Shown in pieces: positions 25,206-33,880 of a DNA stretch of 64,000 nucleotides. The stretch is taken from assembly GCA_964404255.1 (NCBI GenBank), contig CAYOJJ010000016.1:1-64000 (forward strand), written 5' to 3'. The position numbers were made by a program, and so were the translations under genes. The notes under the pieces were generated by a model. It was not told the origin of the DNA. It saw nothing but the letters and a program-made list of their open reading frames with translations, and did no database searches. Origin of the DNA: JAFDZW01 sp964404255 (GTDB lineage: Bacteria > Bacteroidota > Ignavibacteria > Palsa-1295). Numbering within the stretch: the first letter of the stretch is position 1; every line of letters begins with the position of its first letter.

Positions 25206-26807
25206 ATGAAGAAATTACTTCCGATGCTACTCCTTACCTGTCTGGCAGCGACGGGTTTTGCACAGACTACCTATCTGCATCTTACCGCCGCCAAAGATTT
25301 TCCGAGAGGCGGCCTGCTCATTCCCGTATCGGGCGGTATGCTGCTGTATGGGCCCCTGCTTAATGACGCTAATACAATAGGGCCCAGGCAGGCGATAGCA
25401 AAACTATCTACTGATGGAACGGTGCTATGGGTGCGGCAGACGTCACATGAATATCCAAAGAGTGAGTTTTTTGCGGTTCACGCCATAGAAACACGCAATG
25501 GGACTATCATCCTGAGCGGCGTCATGGGAATAGATAGTACCAAGCCCGATGGCAGCGCCCTGGGGAGTGTTTATTCTATAATAGCTACCGACTCTGCCGG
25601 TAATTGGATAACTACTGCTTCCTTTCTGAACCCCTGTCCGATAGGACATTTGCTTCAATTATCGGATGGGACTATTCTCATGGCCGGCTCTACCTATACC
25701 TCACCTAATGAAGTTGCATCGATCTGTTTTTTTGATTCCACCCTGAATAAAGGGACCCTGCTTCAATTAAACCATTCATATTCGAGTACCTATAGCACCT
25801 TCCCTTTTATTACGGAATGTCCGGATAAGACACTGCTTGTTGCGGGCTCGTATAATAGTGGTTTGGCAATCATTCATCTTGATCGTGCCGGCCATATTTT
25901 ATCGAGTCGGAATGTCATCTTTCCTACGTTAAGCTTTTCTGCCACCTCTATTGCTATGGGCGCCGATGGTTCGGTCGTACTTGGCGGTACTCTCTTCGAT
26001 ACCAGCAGCGGATTAGGAAACCGTAGTTGTATCGTACAACTCAATACCTCCGGAGCAGTGAAGCGAGTGGTAGCATTCGATCCGTTCGATAACACCGGCA
26101 GCTGTACGGTGATAGCGCTTGCGAACGGACAATATGTGGTTGCGACCGAGGCAAATTCCGGTAGCACCTCCTCGCATATTCTTCTTATCGATAGCAGCCT
26201 GACGGTGCAACGAGCGATTTCAATGGAAGTATTTAAAGATCTATTAGTATCTCCATCCATCAGTACTGCAGGCGATGGAGCCATTGCTATTGCCAGTTCG
26301 GCAAAAAGTAAAAAGTTGGGCACCCCTACTTATACCTTTTGGGGCACTATTTCCGCTTCGCTTAGCGGGTGTGGTGTAACCGACGAGCTACTAAGCACGG
26401 CGCCGATATCAACCATCACCGATTCTTCATTCGGTATTACTGCCGCCATGCGGACGGTCTCAGCCATCCCATTTTCACTGGGGATAGAACCCCTTCCGAC
26501 AGAACATACTGTAGTAGATGGCTGCGCAGGTATTCCGGATTATGTCGAACACCGCCCTGATCCGCCTTTTGTTTCTTGCGTAAATCCGCTCCGGCATTCA
26601 GAGCCCATCGTTCTTCATACCGTGTTATCCGAACCTTTAACCGTAATTCTTCGCGATATAGCAGGAAAGATGATCTACACGCAAAAGTATGTCGGCAATG
26701 ATATCCAGATTCCCACAACCGGCCTCGCCAGCGGTATCTACTTTATCGAATTGCAGGACGCTAATTCCTTTGCGACGATCTGGCGGGCGAAGGTGGTGGT
26801 GGAATAA
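25206..26807 (+). CDS. T9SS-exported paralogous protein C
   Basis: The 533-residue protein opens with a signal peptide (KKLLPMLLLTCLAATGFAQ). A propeller-like body is built of motifs such as GGMLLYGPLLNDANT, DGTILMAGSTYTS, DKTLLVAGSYNSG and DGSVVLGGTLFD. A sorting domain with LTVILRDIAGKMIYTQKYVG and SGIYFIELQDANSFATIWRA ends it. The layout equals paralogues A, B and D. The regular spacing of G-G/S-T strands suggests a seven- or eight-bladed propeller; substrate or ligand unknown. Confidence 0.75.
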   Translation: MKKLLPMLLLTCLAATGFAQTTYLHLTAAKDFPRGGLLIPVSGGMLLYGPLLNDANTIGPRQAIAKLSTDGTVLWVRQTSHEYPKSEFFAVHAIETRNGTIILSGVMGIDSTKPDGSALGSVYSIIATDSAGNWITTASFLNPCPIGHLLQLSDGTILMAGSTYTSPNEVASICFFDSTLNKGTLLQLNHSYSSTYSTFPFITECPDKTLLVAGSYNSGLAIIHLDRAGHILSSRNVIFPTLSFSATSIAMGADGSVVLGGTLFDTSSGLGNRSCIVQLNTSGAVKRVVAFDPFDNTGSCTVIALANGQYVVATEANSGSTSSHILLIDSSLTVQRAISMEVFKDLLVSPSISTAGDGAIAIASSAKSKKLGTPTYTFWGTISASLSGCGVTDELLSTAPISTITDSSFGITAAMRTVSAIPFSLGIEPLPTEHTVVDGCAGIPDYVEHRPDPPFVSCVNPLRHSEPIVLHTVLSEPLTVILRDIAGKMIYTQKYVGNDIQIPTTGLASGIYFIELQDANSFATIWRAKVVVE

Positions 26808-26866
26808 TTCGTATATTCGGCTTATCCTGATAAGGATAACACAGTATTCATACATCATCAAAACTT

Positions 26867-27172
26867 ATGGCCACGCAATTCAAATTTACCGGCGGTGCCG
26901 GATCGTATCTTGGTATTAGTATCGCGACGTTCTTTATCACTATTTTCACTCTTGGGCTTGGAGTACCCTGGGCGGTAGTGATGAGAATGCGCTGGGAAGT
27001 GGAGCACACGGTAGTCGATGGAAAGCTACTTCGTTTTACCGGCAGCGGCGCCGATCTTTTCGGCCGCTATATTCTTTGGTGGGTACTCTGTGTTATCACC
27101 TTCGGTATCTATTCCTTCTGGGTGCCGGTGAAGATCATCCAATGGAAGATCGAACATACCGAGATCTCGTAA
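26867..27172 (+). CDS. small two-helix membrane protein, DUF898-like
   Basis: The 101-residue protein has two membrane segments: LGISIATFFITIFTLGLGVPW and ILWWVLCVITFGIYSFWVPV. Each is followed by a conserved-looking W-x-x-E/K-H-T stretch (MRWEVEHTVVDGKLLRF and QWKIEHTEIS). The GSGADLFGRYILWWVLCVIT then FGIYSFWVPVK pattern is that of the DUF898/YjgN-like proteins, here as one repeat only. Function unknown. It sits alone between two T9SS paralogues. Confidence 0.65.
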   Translation: MATQFKFTGGAGSYLGISIATFFITIFTLGLGVPWAVVMRMRWEVEHTVVDGKLLRFTGSGADLFGRYILWWVLCVITFGIYSFWVPVKIIQWKIEHTEIS

Positions 27173-27357
27173 TAATCATATCTATGGAGATAGTACTATC
27201 CGCTGTCGTTAATACTAATAGTAGCGGGTAGTTACTATTATACAGGAAGCAGGTCTGATTCCATGGTGTGGTCCATCTATTTTGCTATCGAAAAAAACTA
27301 CAACTTTCGTTTCGCTCGCGTGTCTTCTGATAGGGAGCACCAATCACCAGAACTATA

Positions 27358-28971
27358 ATGCGCAGACGTGCCGTATCGCAAGGGGAGCGTTCTTCGAAGT
27401 ATAGCCGGGTATTTCGGCTCTGGTCTTGGATTGTCTGTTTACTACTAACGTATGAAAGCAGTGCTGCGCAGCTTCCGAGGCTCTGGCGTAGTACCTTTAA
27501 GAATCTCGGGCCGGTTATTGCTCTTCGCCGCGCACCGGATGGCGGGAGTATTGCTGCGGGCAATGGGACGCAAGGGGAATTCCTTATTAAGATCGGAAGC
27601 GATGGAGCCATCGAATGGCATCATACTATCTATACTTCACCGCTGGTTCAACTGAGTTCCATGGAGATCGATAGCAGCGGCGATATTATTTGCTGCGGAA
27701 CCCATAGCCCCAGCGGCGCATCGACTCAGACTCAAGCGGCGATCCAGTGTTTTGATAAGAATGGCTACTTAAAAAAGAATCTTATTTTTAAAAGCATTAC
27801 GAAGGTACTCGACGCACATTTGCTTCGCCTTTCCGATGGGACGTATGTTATTAGCGGTACGGCTACCGATACTCCGCCGGTGCCGTATATCATTCACCTC
27901 TCTCCTGTTTTTTCTATTCTTGCCTCGTATGAAGTATTTCCAAGCGACGTAACCTCGCAATTGCTGAATGCCTTTGTGACCCAGGGAAAAGATAACAGCC
28001 TGATGCTACTCGGTAATTATGCTTCGTTTACTACGGCTATTGTTATTGCCAATGATGTTGTCGATACCCAACAATTCTATAGATCGCTCGGCTCGGTCAT
28101 TGGCAGCAAAGGTATTTGCCATACGAACGGTGATATCTACATAGCCACGGCCATACATTCGCCTTCGAGCGTGGCGACACTACTACGGTTTCATCCGAAT
28201 GGCGATCTGAAGTTTGCCCTACAGGCGGATAGAACCGTCTTCTCTATTCCTTCTTCCATTGAAGAAGATAGCGATGGTACCATACTATTTGCTTCCCAGA
28301 GTGTCCTTGATTCGTTTATGCGTTGTGTCCGCTTCGATACCAATGGGAAGGTGCTTCAGATCGCCGATATGAAGATCCCGAAGAAAGCGCTTTCTACTTC
28401 GTTTCTGGCGAGCGGTGCTACCCATACTACCCGGATGTTGCTGAGCACTCCGGTACACGCCGCTGGCGATGACTATGAATCGGAGCTCTATTGGGGAACG
28501 GTAGATAGCGCTTTTACTTCCTGCCTATCAAAACCGATACTGGCGCCGGTTACACCGCTGGCGATCAGTGCGTCGGATTGTACGTGGTTCTATACGGCAG
28601 GGATAACGGTCAGCATCGATTCACTGCAATTTATCATGAGCGAAGAAGAACTTCCGCTGCCAGATCCGCTTTGCTCCGAAGCAGTGCCTCTATCTGAAAC
28701 CGGCGCTGAGCAACTCTTAACCGTCACTCCAAACCCTGCCAATCGATCCGGCGGCATTACGATTCATGCGCCGTTAGATGAGCATAAAGAATATCGCCTT
28801 ATTCTTCGCTCTATGATGGGTGCGAACATTGCCGAGCAACAACTCCCGGCGGGTTCAGGTCATGATATTCGCCTTTCAATAAGCGGCCTCGCCAGTGGCC
28901 TCTACTTCGTCGAACTTGCCGATGCGAATTCGTTTGCGACGCTCTGGCGGGGTAAGGTAGTGGTAGAGTAG
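27358..28971 (+). CDS. T9SS-exported paralogous protein D
   Basis: The 537-residue protein has a signal anchor with a long charged n-region (RRRAVSQGERSSKYSRVFRL, then WSWIVCLLLTYESSAAQ). A propeller-like body follows (DGGSIAAGNGTQGEFLIKIG, DGTYVISGTATDTP, DGTILFASQSVLDS). The sorting domain contains LTVTPNPANRSGG and SGLYFVELADANSFATLWRG. Its stop codon overlaps the 5-bp target duplication of the prophage, which inserted directly behind it. The next host gene begins at about 63958, so before insertion the two genes were about 20 bases apart. Confidence 0.75.
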   Translation: MRRRAVSQGERSSKYSRVFRLWSWIVCLLLTYESSAAQLPRLWRSTFKNLGPVIALRRAPDGGSIAAGNGTQGEFLIKIGSDGAIEWHHTIYTSPLVQLSSMEIDSSGDIICCGTHSPSGASTQTQAAIQCFDKNGYLKKNLIFKSITKVLDAHLLRLSDGTYVISGTATDTPPVPYIIHLSPVFSILASYEVFPSDVTSQLLNAFVTQGKDNSLMLLGNYASFTTAIVIANDVVDTQQFYRSLGSVIGSKGICHTNGDIYIATAIHSPSSVATLLRFHPNGDLKFALQADRTVFSIPSSIEEDSDGTILFASQSVLDSFMRCVRFDTNGKVLQIADMKIPKKALSTSFLASGATHTTRMLLSTPVHAAGDDYESELYWGTVDSAFTSCLSKPILAPVTPLAISASDCTWFYTAGITVSIDSLQFIMSEEELPLPDPLCSEAVPLSETGAEQLLTVTPNPANRSGGITIHAPLDEHKEYRLILRSMMGANIAEQQLPAGSGHDIRLSISGLASGLYFVELADANSFATLWRGKVVVE

Positions 28972-28974
28972 TAT
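28970..28974. other. prophage target-site duplication, left copy (AGTAT)
   Basis: AGTAT directly precedes the terminal GTT of the prophage and is repeated at 63937-63941 directly after its terminal AAC. Five bases is the duplication length made by Mu. Confidence 0.72.
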
Positions 28975-29014
28975 GTTGATTCTTGCAACTCGTCGGCTGT
29001 TTTCTTGCAATTCG
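28975..29014. repeat. prophage left end with two transposase-type sites (L1, L2)
   Basis: GTTGATTCTTGCAACTCG at 28975-28992 and GTTTTCTTGCAATTCG at 28999-29014 are direct repeats. Their TTCTTGC cores are 22 bases apart, the size of a Mu-type transposase site. The right end has the same arrangement inverted. Confidence 0.68.
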
Positions 29015-29040
29015 TTTTCATTTGCTTTTTTGTGCTTTTA

Positions 29041-32000
29041 TTAGTTGCCTGTTATCCGTTCTGTTTTGCTGCTTACTTTGTCGCGCTCTAATTGGTACGT
29101 TATATCTCTACCTTTCGTTACTACTTTTCCTGTTACATTTACATCGACCATTCCGCCGTTGTTGTTGCTACTTCCTTCGTTTCTACCTGCCAGCGACCGT
29201 TCCGTTTTCATTACTACTTGCGTTACTAACTGACTGGCGAATTGTGCAAATTCACTGGCCGGTTGTATTAACTCTACCTGACCGCCTTCACCTGCTATAA
29301 TACCGCCCTTCTTAAACCCTTTTATACTTATAGCATTTATTAACCCCTGTATTGCTAACGATACCGCCGCGCCTTCTGCTATTGCCAACGCTACCCCGAG
29401 GAACCCGGTTAGTGATATACCGCTCGCTACCGTTGTTGCTACCGCGTCTCCGGTCTTGGCTTTGGCTGTTGCCAGTGCCGCGATGGTTTCTTGGTTATAT
29501 AAATCTATCCGGGCAACTACTCCGGCTTGCGTGGTACTGGTCTTAGTAGTCTCAACCGTTTGGGTTATCGTTGAGTCAAGTTGTGATAATGTTCCCGATG
29601 TTGCACTGGTGGTTTGTGTTGCTATTAGCTTTTGAGTTTCGGCGGCGTTATGTAAGGCGGTATCTAATAGGTATTTGGTTGCAAGGTTAGTAAAGTACTT
29701 TCCGGCTTCGCCGAGCGCGGCGTTGTAGGATTTAGCTAACCCGGTTACGAACCGGTCGGCAGAACTGGCATTCTGTTCTTTTTCAAGGGCGGTACGTTCT
29801 TCGTTAAGTTTAGCAAGTTTTACGTTATACTCCCGGTCGCCGATCTCAGCCCGGGCGTGTGAGTCTTCGAGTGCCCCGCGCTCCTTATCAAATGATAATA
29901 CTTTATCGTCGTACTCAGCCTTCGATAATTTCTTGGAAGCCTCGTAGGCTTTAGTAAGATTATCGACAATAATAGTTAGACCTTGTTCTGCAAACTGCCG
30001 GGTAGTAGCGACCTTTTCTTCTTCGTACTTTCTATTGAGAGCGAGTAAGTCTTTGTAGTGTTTAGTAAGAAGGGCCTGTTCTAAACTCTGTTCATCCTGA
30101 GTGAGACCTTTTCCGAGTTCACGGCGGCGGTTGAAATAGTCTTCATCGGCTTGTATCTTTTGAAATATTGCTTCGCGTTCGCGTACTACTTCATTATCAA
30201 TAAGTGCAATCCGGGCATCCTGTAAACTTTTATCTAATTCAATACTCTTAGTATGGTAGTCGTTTTGAGCCGCAAGTTTGTCCTGATTGAGTTTTAGTAT
30301 TTCGAGTTGTAGCTTTTGGGCTTCCTCTGGTGTTACATTTGCGGTAAATAAAATTAGTCCTTTATCATCTATCTCTTTTTGTATAGCTTTAATCCGGTCT
30401 TGGATAATGGGAAGCGCGTCCGATTTTGGGCGAATACCAATCTCTATTTCTTTGAACGCTGTAGCTTCGAGGGCGGCGGCTAAGTCATGGTTAAACTTTT
30501 CTATCTGTTCGGTAGAAAGGGGTTTTATTTTAGTAGAGAGTTCTACTTCCTTTTTGGATAGTTCGAGCGTAAGCGAAGCAACCTTTTCTTTTAGGGTAGC
30601 AAGGTCTTCGGCTTCGTGTCCCTTCTTACTCAGTTTAGGTTGTAAGGCGACGATGTTCCCCGCGTCGTCAGTAGTTGCCAGTTTTAGTAACGCTTCGCGT
30701 TGTGCCGTAATGTCGGCAACTTCCTGTTGTAACAGTTTGGCGTTTTCTGTTTTAGAGAGTTCTGCTTTCTGCCGGGAGCCTTTTATAAATTCATCGGCGG
30801 CGGTTTTATTTAGATTAGCCTCTGTTTCTTTGGTGGCGGCAGTTCTCGTTTTTGAATCCGCTTCGATAAGTTTTAACTGAGTCTGAAAGCGGGACTGTTG
30901 CTCTTTCGCTTGGATGTCCCCGAAGTCCCGGTCGGTTTGCTGATCTATTTTTTGGTTTGCTTTCTTTTGTTGTACCTCTTTTATCCCTTTCTCTTTTAAG
31001 AAGGCAATCGTTTGTTCGGCTTGCTGTTTCTGTTCGTCGGTAGCAGTGGCACTTGCTTGTAGCTTTTGATTATCGGCAATGGCTTGCTTATAGGCACTCT
31101 TTGTTTCGTTAAGACTTTCTTCTTGTTTTTTACGGGCTTCATCGTAGGCAGAGGCGAGAGACTCTACATTAACCACCTGTTCTTTCGTAGCCGCCGCCGC
31201 CTGTTGTTGCAACGGTACCAATTTATTAACTTCCTCGACCGATAAATGCAATTTGTCTGCTATCTCTTGAGCAGATTTCCCCTGAGATTCGAGAGCCTTT
31301 ATATTTGCCTGTAGTTGCGGGCGGGCCTTTTCTAATTCTTCGCGCTGTTGTACTAACTGATGAAGGGTTTCTTTTTGCTTTTCCTGTACCGATTCGCCCA
31401 GTCCTACCTGTTGTTTAAAAAAGTCCAGTACACCCGTCGGTACATTTACATTTTGATCTAATAATTTTTGTTGTGCTTGTAAGGCGGCCAGTTTGTCTTG
31501 AGCCTCTTTATAAGAGTTGGCAAGGTCGCCGGTCTTATCGGTTAAACTATCGACCGCGTCCTTTTTTTCGTCTGCACTTAGGTTCTGTTGTTCTTTAATG
31601 AAATCGCGTACTCTACCGGTGGCAATAGACATTCCGCCGCTAAAAGCATCGAAGCCTTCGACGGCTTCGGGTACACTCTTAGCAAGTTTGGCGGTAACGG
31701 AATCGAGTTCGGTTTGTTCGGCGGCGGTACGTGAGGATTTGCCTTGCAATTCGTCGTAGCGGGCGGAAAGCTCTCCGAGTGATTTATTCTGTTCGTCGAT
31801 TCCTTTCGCTTTGCCTATATGAGTATTAAATTCATCGAGAGCGGAAGCAGCATCCTTTGTTGCTTCGCCGATGTCTTTGGTGCCAGAGGAAAGCAACGCA
31901 TATACACCGATCAAAGCACCTACACCGGCGATGAGTAAGAAGACCGGATTCGCGGCCATGACCGCGTTTAGGATTGCCTGACCGACGGACGCTTCCGCCG

Positions 32001-33243
32001 CCGCCGCTCCTTCGGCAACTTCGCTTGCGGCAACGGCGGAGTGAGCGGTCGCGGCTCCGGTTGCGGCGGCGGCTTCTGCCGAGTATCCCGGAATGAGTTT
32101 AGAAAGGATCGAAGCGGCGAACTGGTTAGCGGCGGTAGCTCCCGAAGAAAATACTTTTGCAATACCGCCCGCGTCGGAAATAGCACTCGCCGCACGGAAG
32201 GCAACGTAAGCACCGACCAGAGATAAGACGGCGACCTTATGTTCACTGGCAAAGGTAGCAACCGAACCAAGTGCTTTTCCCCCGGCAACCAACACGTCGC
32301 CAAGTGAAGTAACGACCGGAATGAGTTGTTGAAAGAGCGGTTGCAGTGCTTCAAAACTTTGCGAAGCAAAACTTATCGCTGCTTCCTCTACGGTATTCTT
32401 TAAGCGGTCGAAGTCCCCTATAGCGTCTTGAGTACTTGCTTTCGTTGCTTCCACGGCGGGGCCGAGCTTCGCTTCAATCACTCGCATCTTTTCGGCGGAG
32501 TCGGCATTCTTATCGAAGACAATTCCAAGACGGGCAAGGGTAGCGGCCTGTTCGGGGTCAGAGGATTTTGCAATAAGGCGGGCAACGGCTTCGGCGGGAA
32601 GTTGTAAGGCATTCGCCGCACCGATGGAAAACTCCGTTAGTTGGTTGAGCTTTTCGCCGGTAACGTTACCAAAGCCTGCTATTTTTGCTTGTAACTCGGT
32701 GACCTGTAGTTTCGGAATAGCAAAGTCATCGGCAATCTTTGAAGCGGCGGTTCCGAGCGTTGCCATTTCCGCTTTTGAATTCGCCGCCGAAACCCCGGCT
32801 TTTGCAAGGGCAATTTGTAGAGAATCCGAAGCGTGGTCGGCTTCGGTTGCTTTAGCAACGAAGCCGGAGAACATATCTTTTAGACCTTCACCGAGAGCTG
32901 TACCTATTGAAATTGTACCAATCCCGGAAAGGCCCTCTTTGAAATTGGAAAAGAACCCTTTACTTTCTTTCTCTGAGAGACCGATGTCTTCGGAGAGTTC
33001 GGCAATTTCTTTTTCTACTTTTTTGATCTCTGCCTGTGCAATTTCGGCAGTCTTAAAGTCAAAGGCATTATCGCGGACGGTTACAAGGCTTGCTAACTCC
33101 GCTTTCAGTGAGGAAAGGTTTTTAAAATCAACCTTTGGAGAAATATCCGAAAGTGCGGCGGCATCCTTCCTGACTTCCTCAAAGGCGGGCTTTGCCCCGG
33201 ATAAATCTATTTTTAATTTGTAGAGGACTTCGCTGGTAGTCAT
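29041..33243 (-). CDS. tail tape measure protein
   Basis: The 1400-residue protein is the longest in the phage late genes. An N-terminal tape-measure-type region (to about residue 300) includes KMRVIEAKLGPAVEATKAST and repeated small-residue helices. Hydrophobic segments lie near 430-470 (NAVMAANPVFLLIAGVGALI) and near the C-terminus (GFLGVALAIAEGAAVSLAIQ). Between them is a very long Gln/Lys/Glu-rich coiled coil. Tape measures set tail length at roughly 0.15 nm per residue in known phages, so about 0.2 micrometre is expected here. It is the last gene of the leftward late operon and ends 66 bases inside the prophage left end. Unusually, it follows the tail tip gene rather than preceding it. 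Confidence 0.88.
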   Translation of the reverse strand: MTTSEVLYKLKIDLSGAKPAFEEVRKDAAALSDISPKVDFKNLSSLKAELASLVTVRDNAFDFKTAEIAQAEIKKVEKEIAELSEDIGLSEKESKGFFSNFKEGLSGIGTISIGTALGEGLKDMFSGFVAKATEADHASDSLQIALAKAGVSAANSKAEMATLGTAASKIADDFAIPKLQVTELQAKIAGFGNVTGEKLNQLTEFSIGAANALQLPAEAVARLIAKSSDPEQAATLARLGIVFDKNADSAEKMRVIEAKLGPAVEATKASTQDAIGDFDRLKNTVEEAAISFASQSFEALQPLFQQLIPVVTSLGDVLVAGGKALGSVATFASEHKVAVLSLVGAYVAFRAASAISDAGGIAKVFSSGATAANQFAASILSKLIPGYSAEAAAATGAATAHSAVAASEVAEGAAAAEASVGQAILNAVMAANPVFLLIAGVGALIGVYALLSSGTKDIGEATKDAASALDEFNTHIGKAKGIDEQNKSLGELSARYDELQGKSSRTAAEQTELDSVTAKLAKSVPEAVEGFDAFSGGMSIATGRVRDFIKEQQNLSADEKKDAVDSLTDKTGDLANSYKEAQDKLAALQAQQKLLDQNVNVPTGVLDFFKQQVGLGESVQEKQKETLHQLVQQREELEKARPQLQANIKALESQGKSAQEIADKLHLSVEEVNKLVPLQQQAAAATKEQVVNVESLASAYDEARKKQEESLNETKSAYKQAIADNQKLQASATATDEQKQQAEQTIAFLKEKGIKEVQQKKANQKIDQQTDRDFGDIQAKEQQSRFQTQLKLIEADSKTRTAATKETEANLNKTAADEFIKGSRQKAELSKTENAKLLQQEVADITAQREALLKLATTDDAGNIVALQPKLSKKGHEAEDLATLKEKVASLTLELSKKEVELSTKIKPLSTEQIEKFNHDLAAALEATAFKEIEIGIRPKSDALPIIQDRIKAIQKEIDDKGLILFTANVTPEEAQKLQLEILKLNQDKLAAQNDYHTKSIELDKSLQDARIALIDNEVVREREAIFQKIQADEDYFNRRRELGKGLTQDEQSLEQALLTKHYKDLLALNRKYEEEKVATTRQFAEQGLTIIVDNLTKAYEASKKLSKAEYDDKVLSFDKERGALEDSHARAEIGDREYNVKLAKLNEERTALEKEQNASSADRFVTGLAKSYNAALGEAGKYFTNLATKYLLDTALHNAAETQKLIATQTTSATSGTLSQLDSTITQTVETTKTSTTQAGVVARIDLYNQETIAALATAKAKTGDAVATTVASGISLTGFLGVALAIAEGAAVSLAIQGLINAISIKGFKKGGIIAGEGGQVELIQPASEFAQFASQLVTQVVMKTERSLAGRNEGSSNNNGGMVDVNVTGKVVTKGRDITYQLERDKVSSKTERITGN

Positions 33244-33306
33244 AACGAACCTTCGTTATGACCTTCGCTGTTTTCGTCGGGCGATTAATCCATCAATTCA
33301 CTAATT

Positions 33307-33879
33307 ATGTTTACTACCCTTTGTGCTTCCAGTACTACTTATACTGCGAGTTCAGATTACACGGCTATAGTAAGTACAATCGTTGGCGTTGCGGCTGTAG
33401 TAGTAGCGTGTATATCTGCTTGGTATGCTCGGAAAACAATGATTCAAAGCACTAAGCAATTTGAAATTCAGCTTAAGGAAAATAGAAGAATTCTTAAAAA
33501 GCAACTTTCGTATTCTCATAAGCAATACCAGATTCAAAAATTAGCAGAGCAACGCCATGCAATTTTAAGAAATTTTCAATACTTGCATTCCTATTATTTC
33601 AATAAGAATCATAAGGTAGAAGACTCGTTTGTTCGTAACTTTGATCTCAATGCTATTCATTTAGAAATTGAAACATTGTTATTTTCTCCTACAATGATGA
33701 GCGATGAAGACGTTAAATTCTTAGGCAATACGTTACTGGATTCAATGAACCATCAGTTAGATATTGACTCTAAAGAAGAAAGTGTATTCATAGCCATAGA
33801 AGAATTAGCTAAATATTTGAGACCGGGAGCCATTGACATATTAAATTCAACCATGCTACAAAAGAAACCATTTAGTTAG
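33307..33879 (+). CDS. membrane-anchored protein gene antisense within the tail operon (moron)
   Basis: The 190-residue protein has one membrane segment near residues 20-40 (IVSTIVGVAAVVVACISAWY), then a coiled coil (QFEIQLKENRRILKKQLSYS) and a helical domain. Its layout resembles the host DUF4760-like protein at 5556. It lies on the opposite strand between the tail tip gene (stop codons two bases apart) and the tape measure gene (starts 64 bases apart). The coding sequence is visibly more AT-rich than its neighbours. That combination marks a moron, a cargo gene expressed in the lysogen. Superinfection exclusion or host defence is a reasonable guess, no more. Confidence 0.65.
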   Translation: MFTTLCASSTTYTASSDYTAIVSTIVGVAAVVVACISAWYARKTMIQSTKQFEIQLKENRRILKKQLSYSHKQYQIQKLAEQRHAILRNFQYLHSYYFNKNHKVEDSFVRNFDLNAIHLEIETLLFSPTMMSDEDVKFLGNTLLDSMNHQLDIDSKEESVFIAIEELAKYLRPGAIDILNSTMLQKKPFS

Positions 33880-33880
33880 A

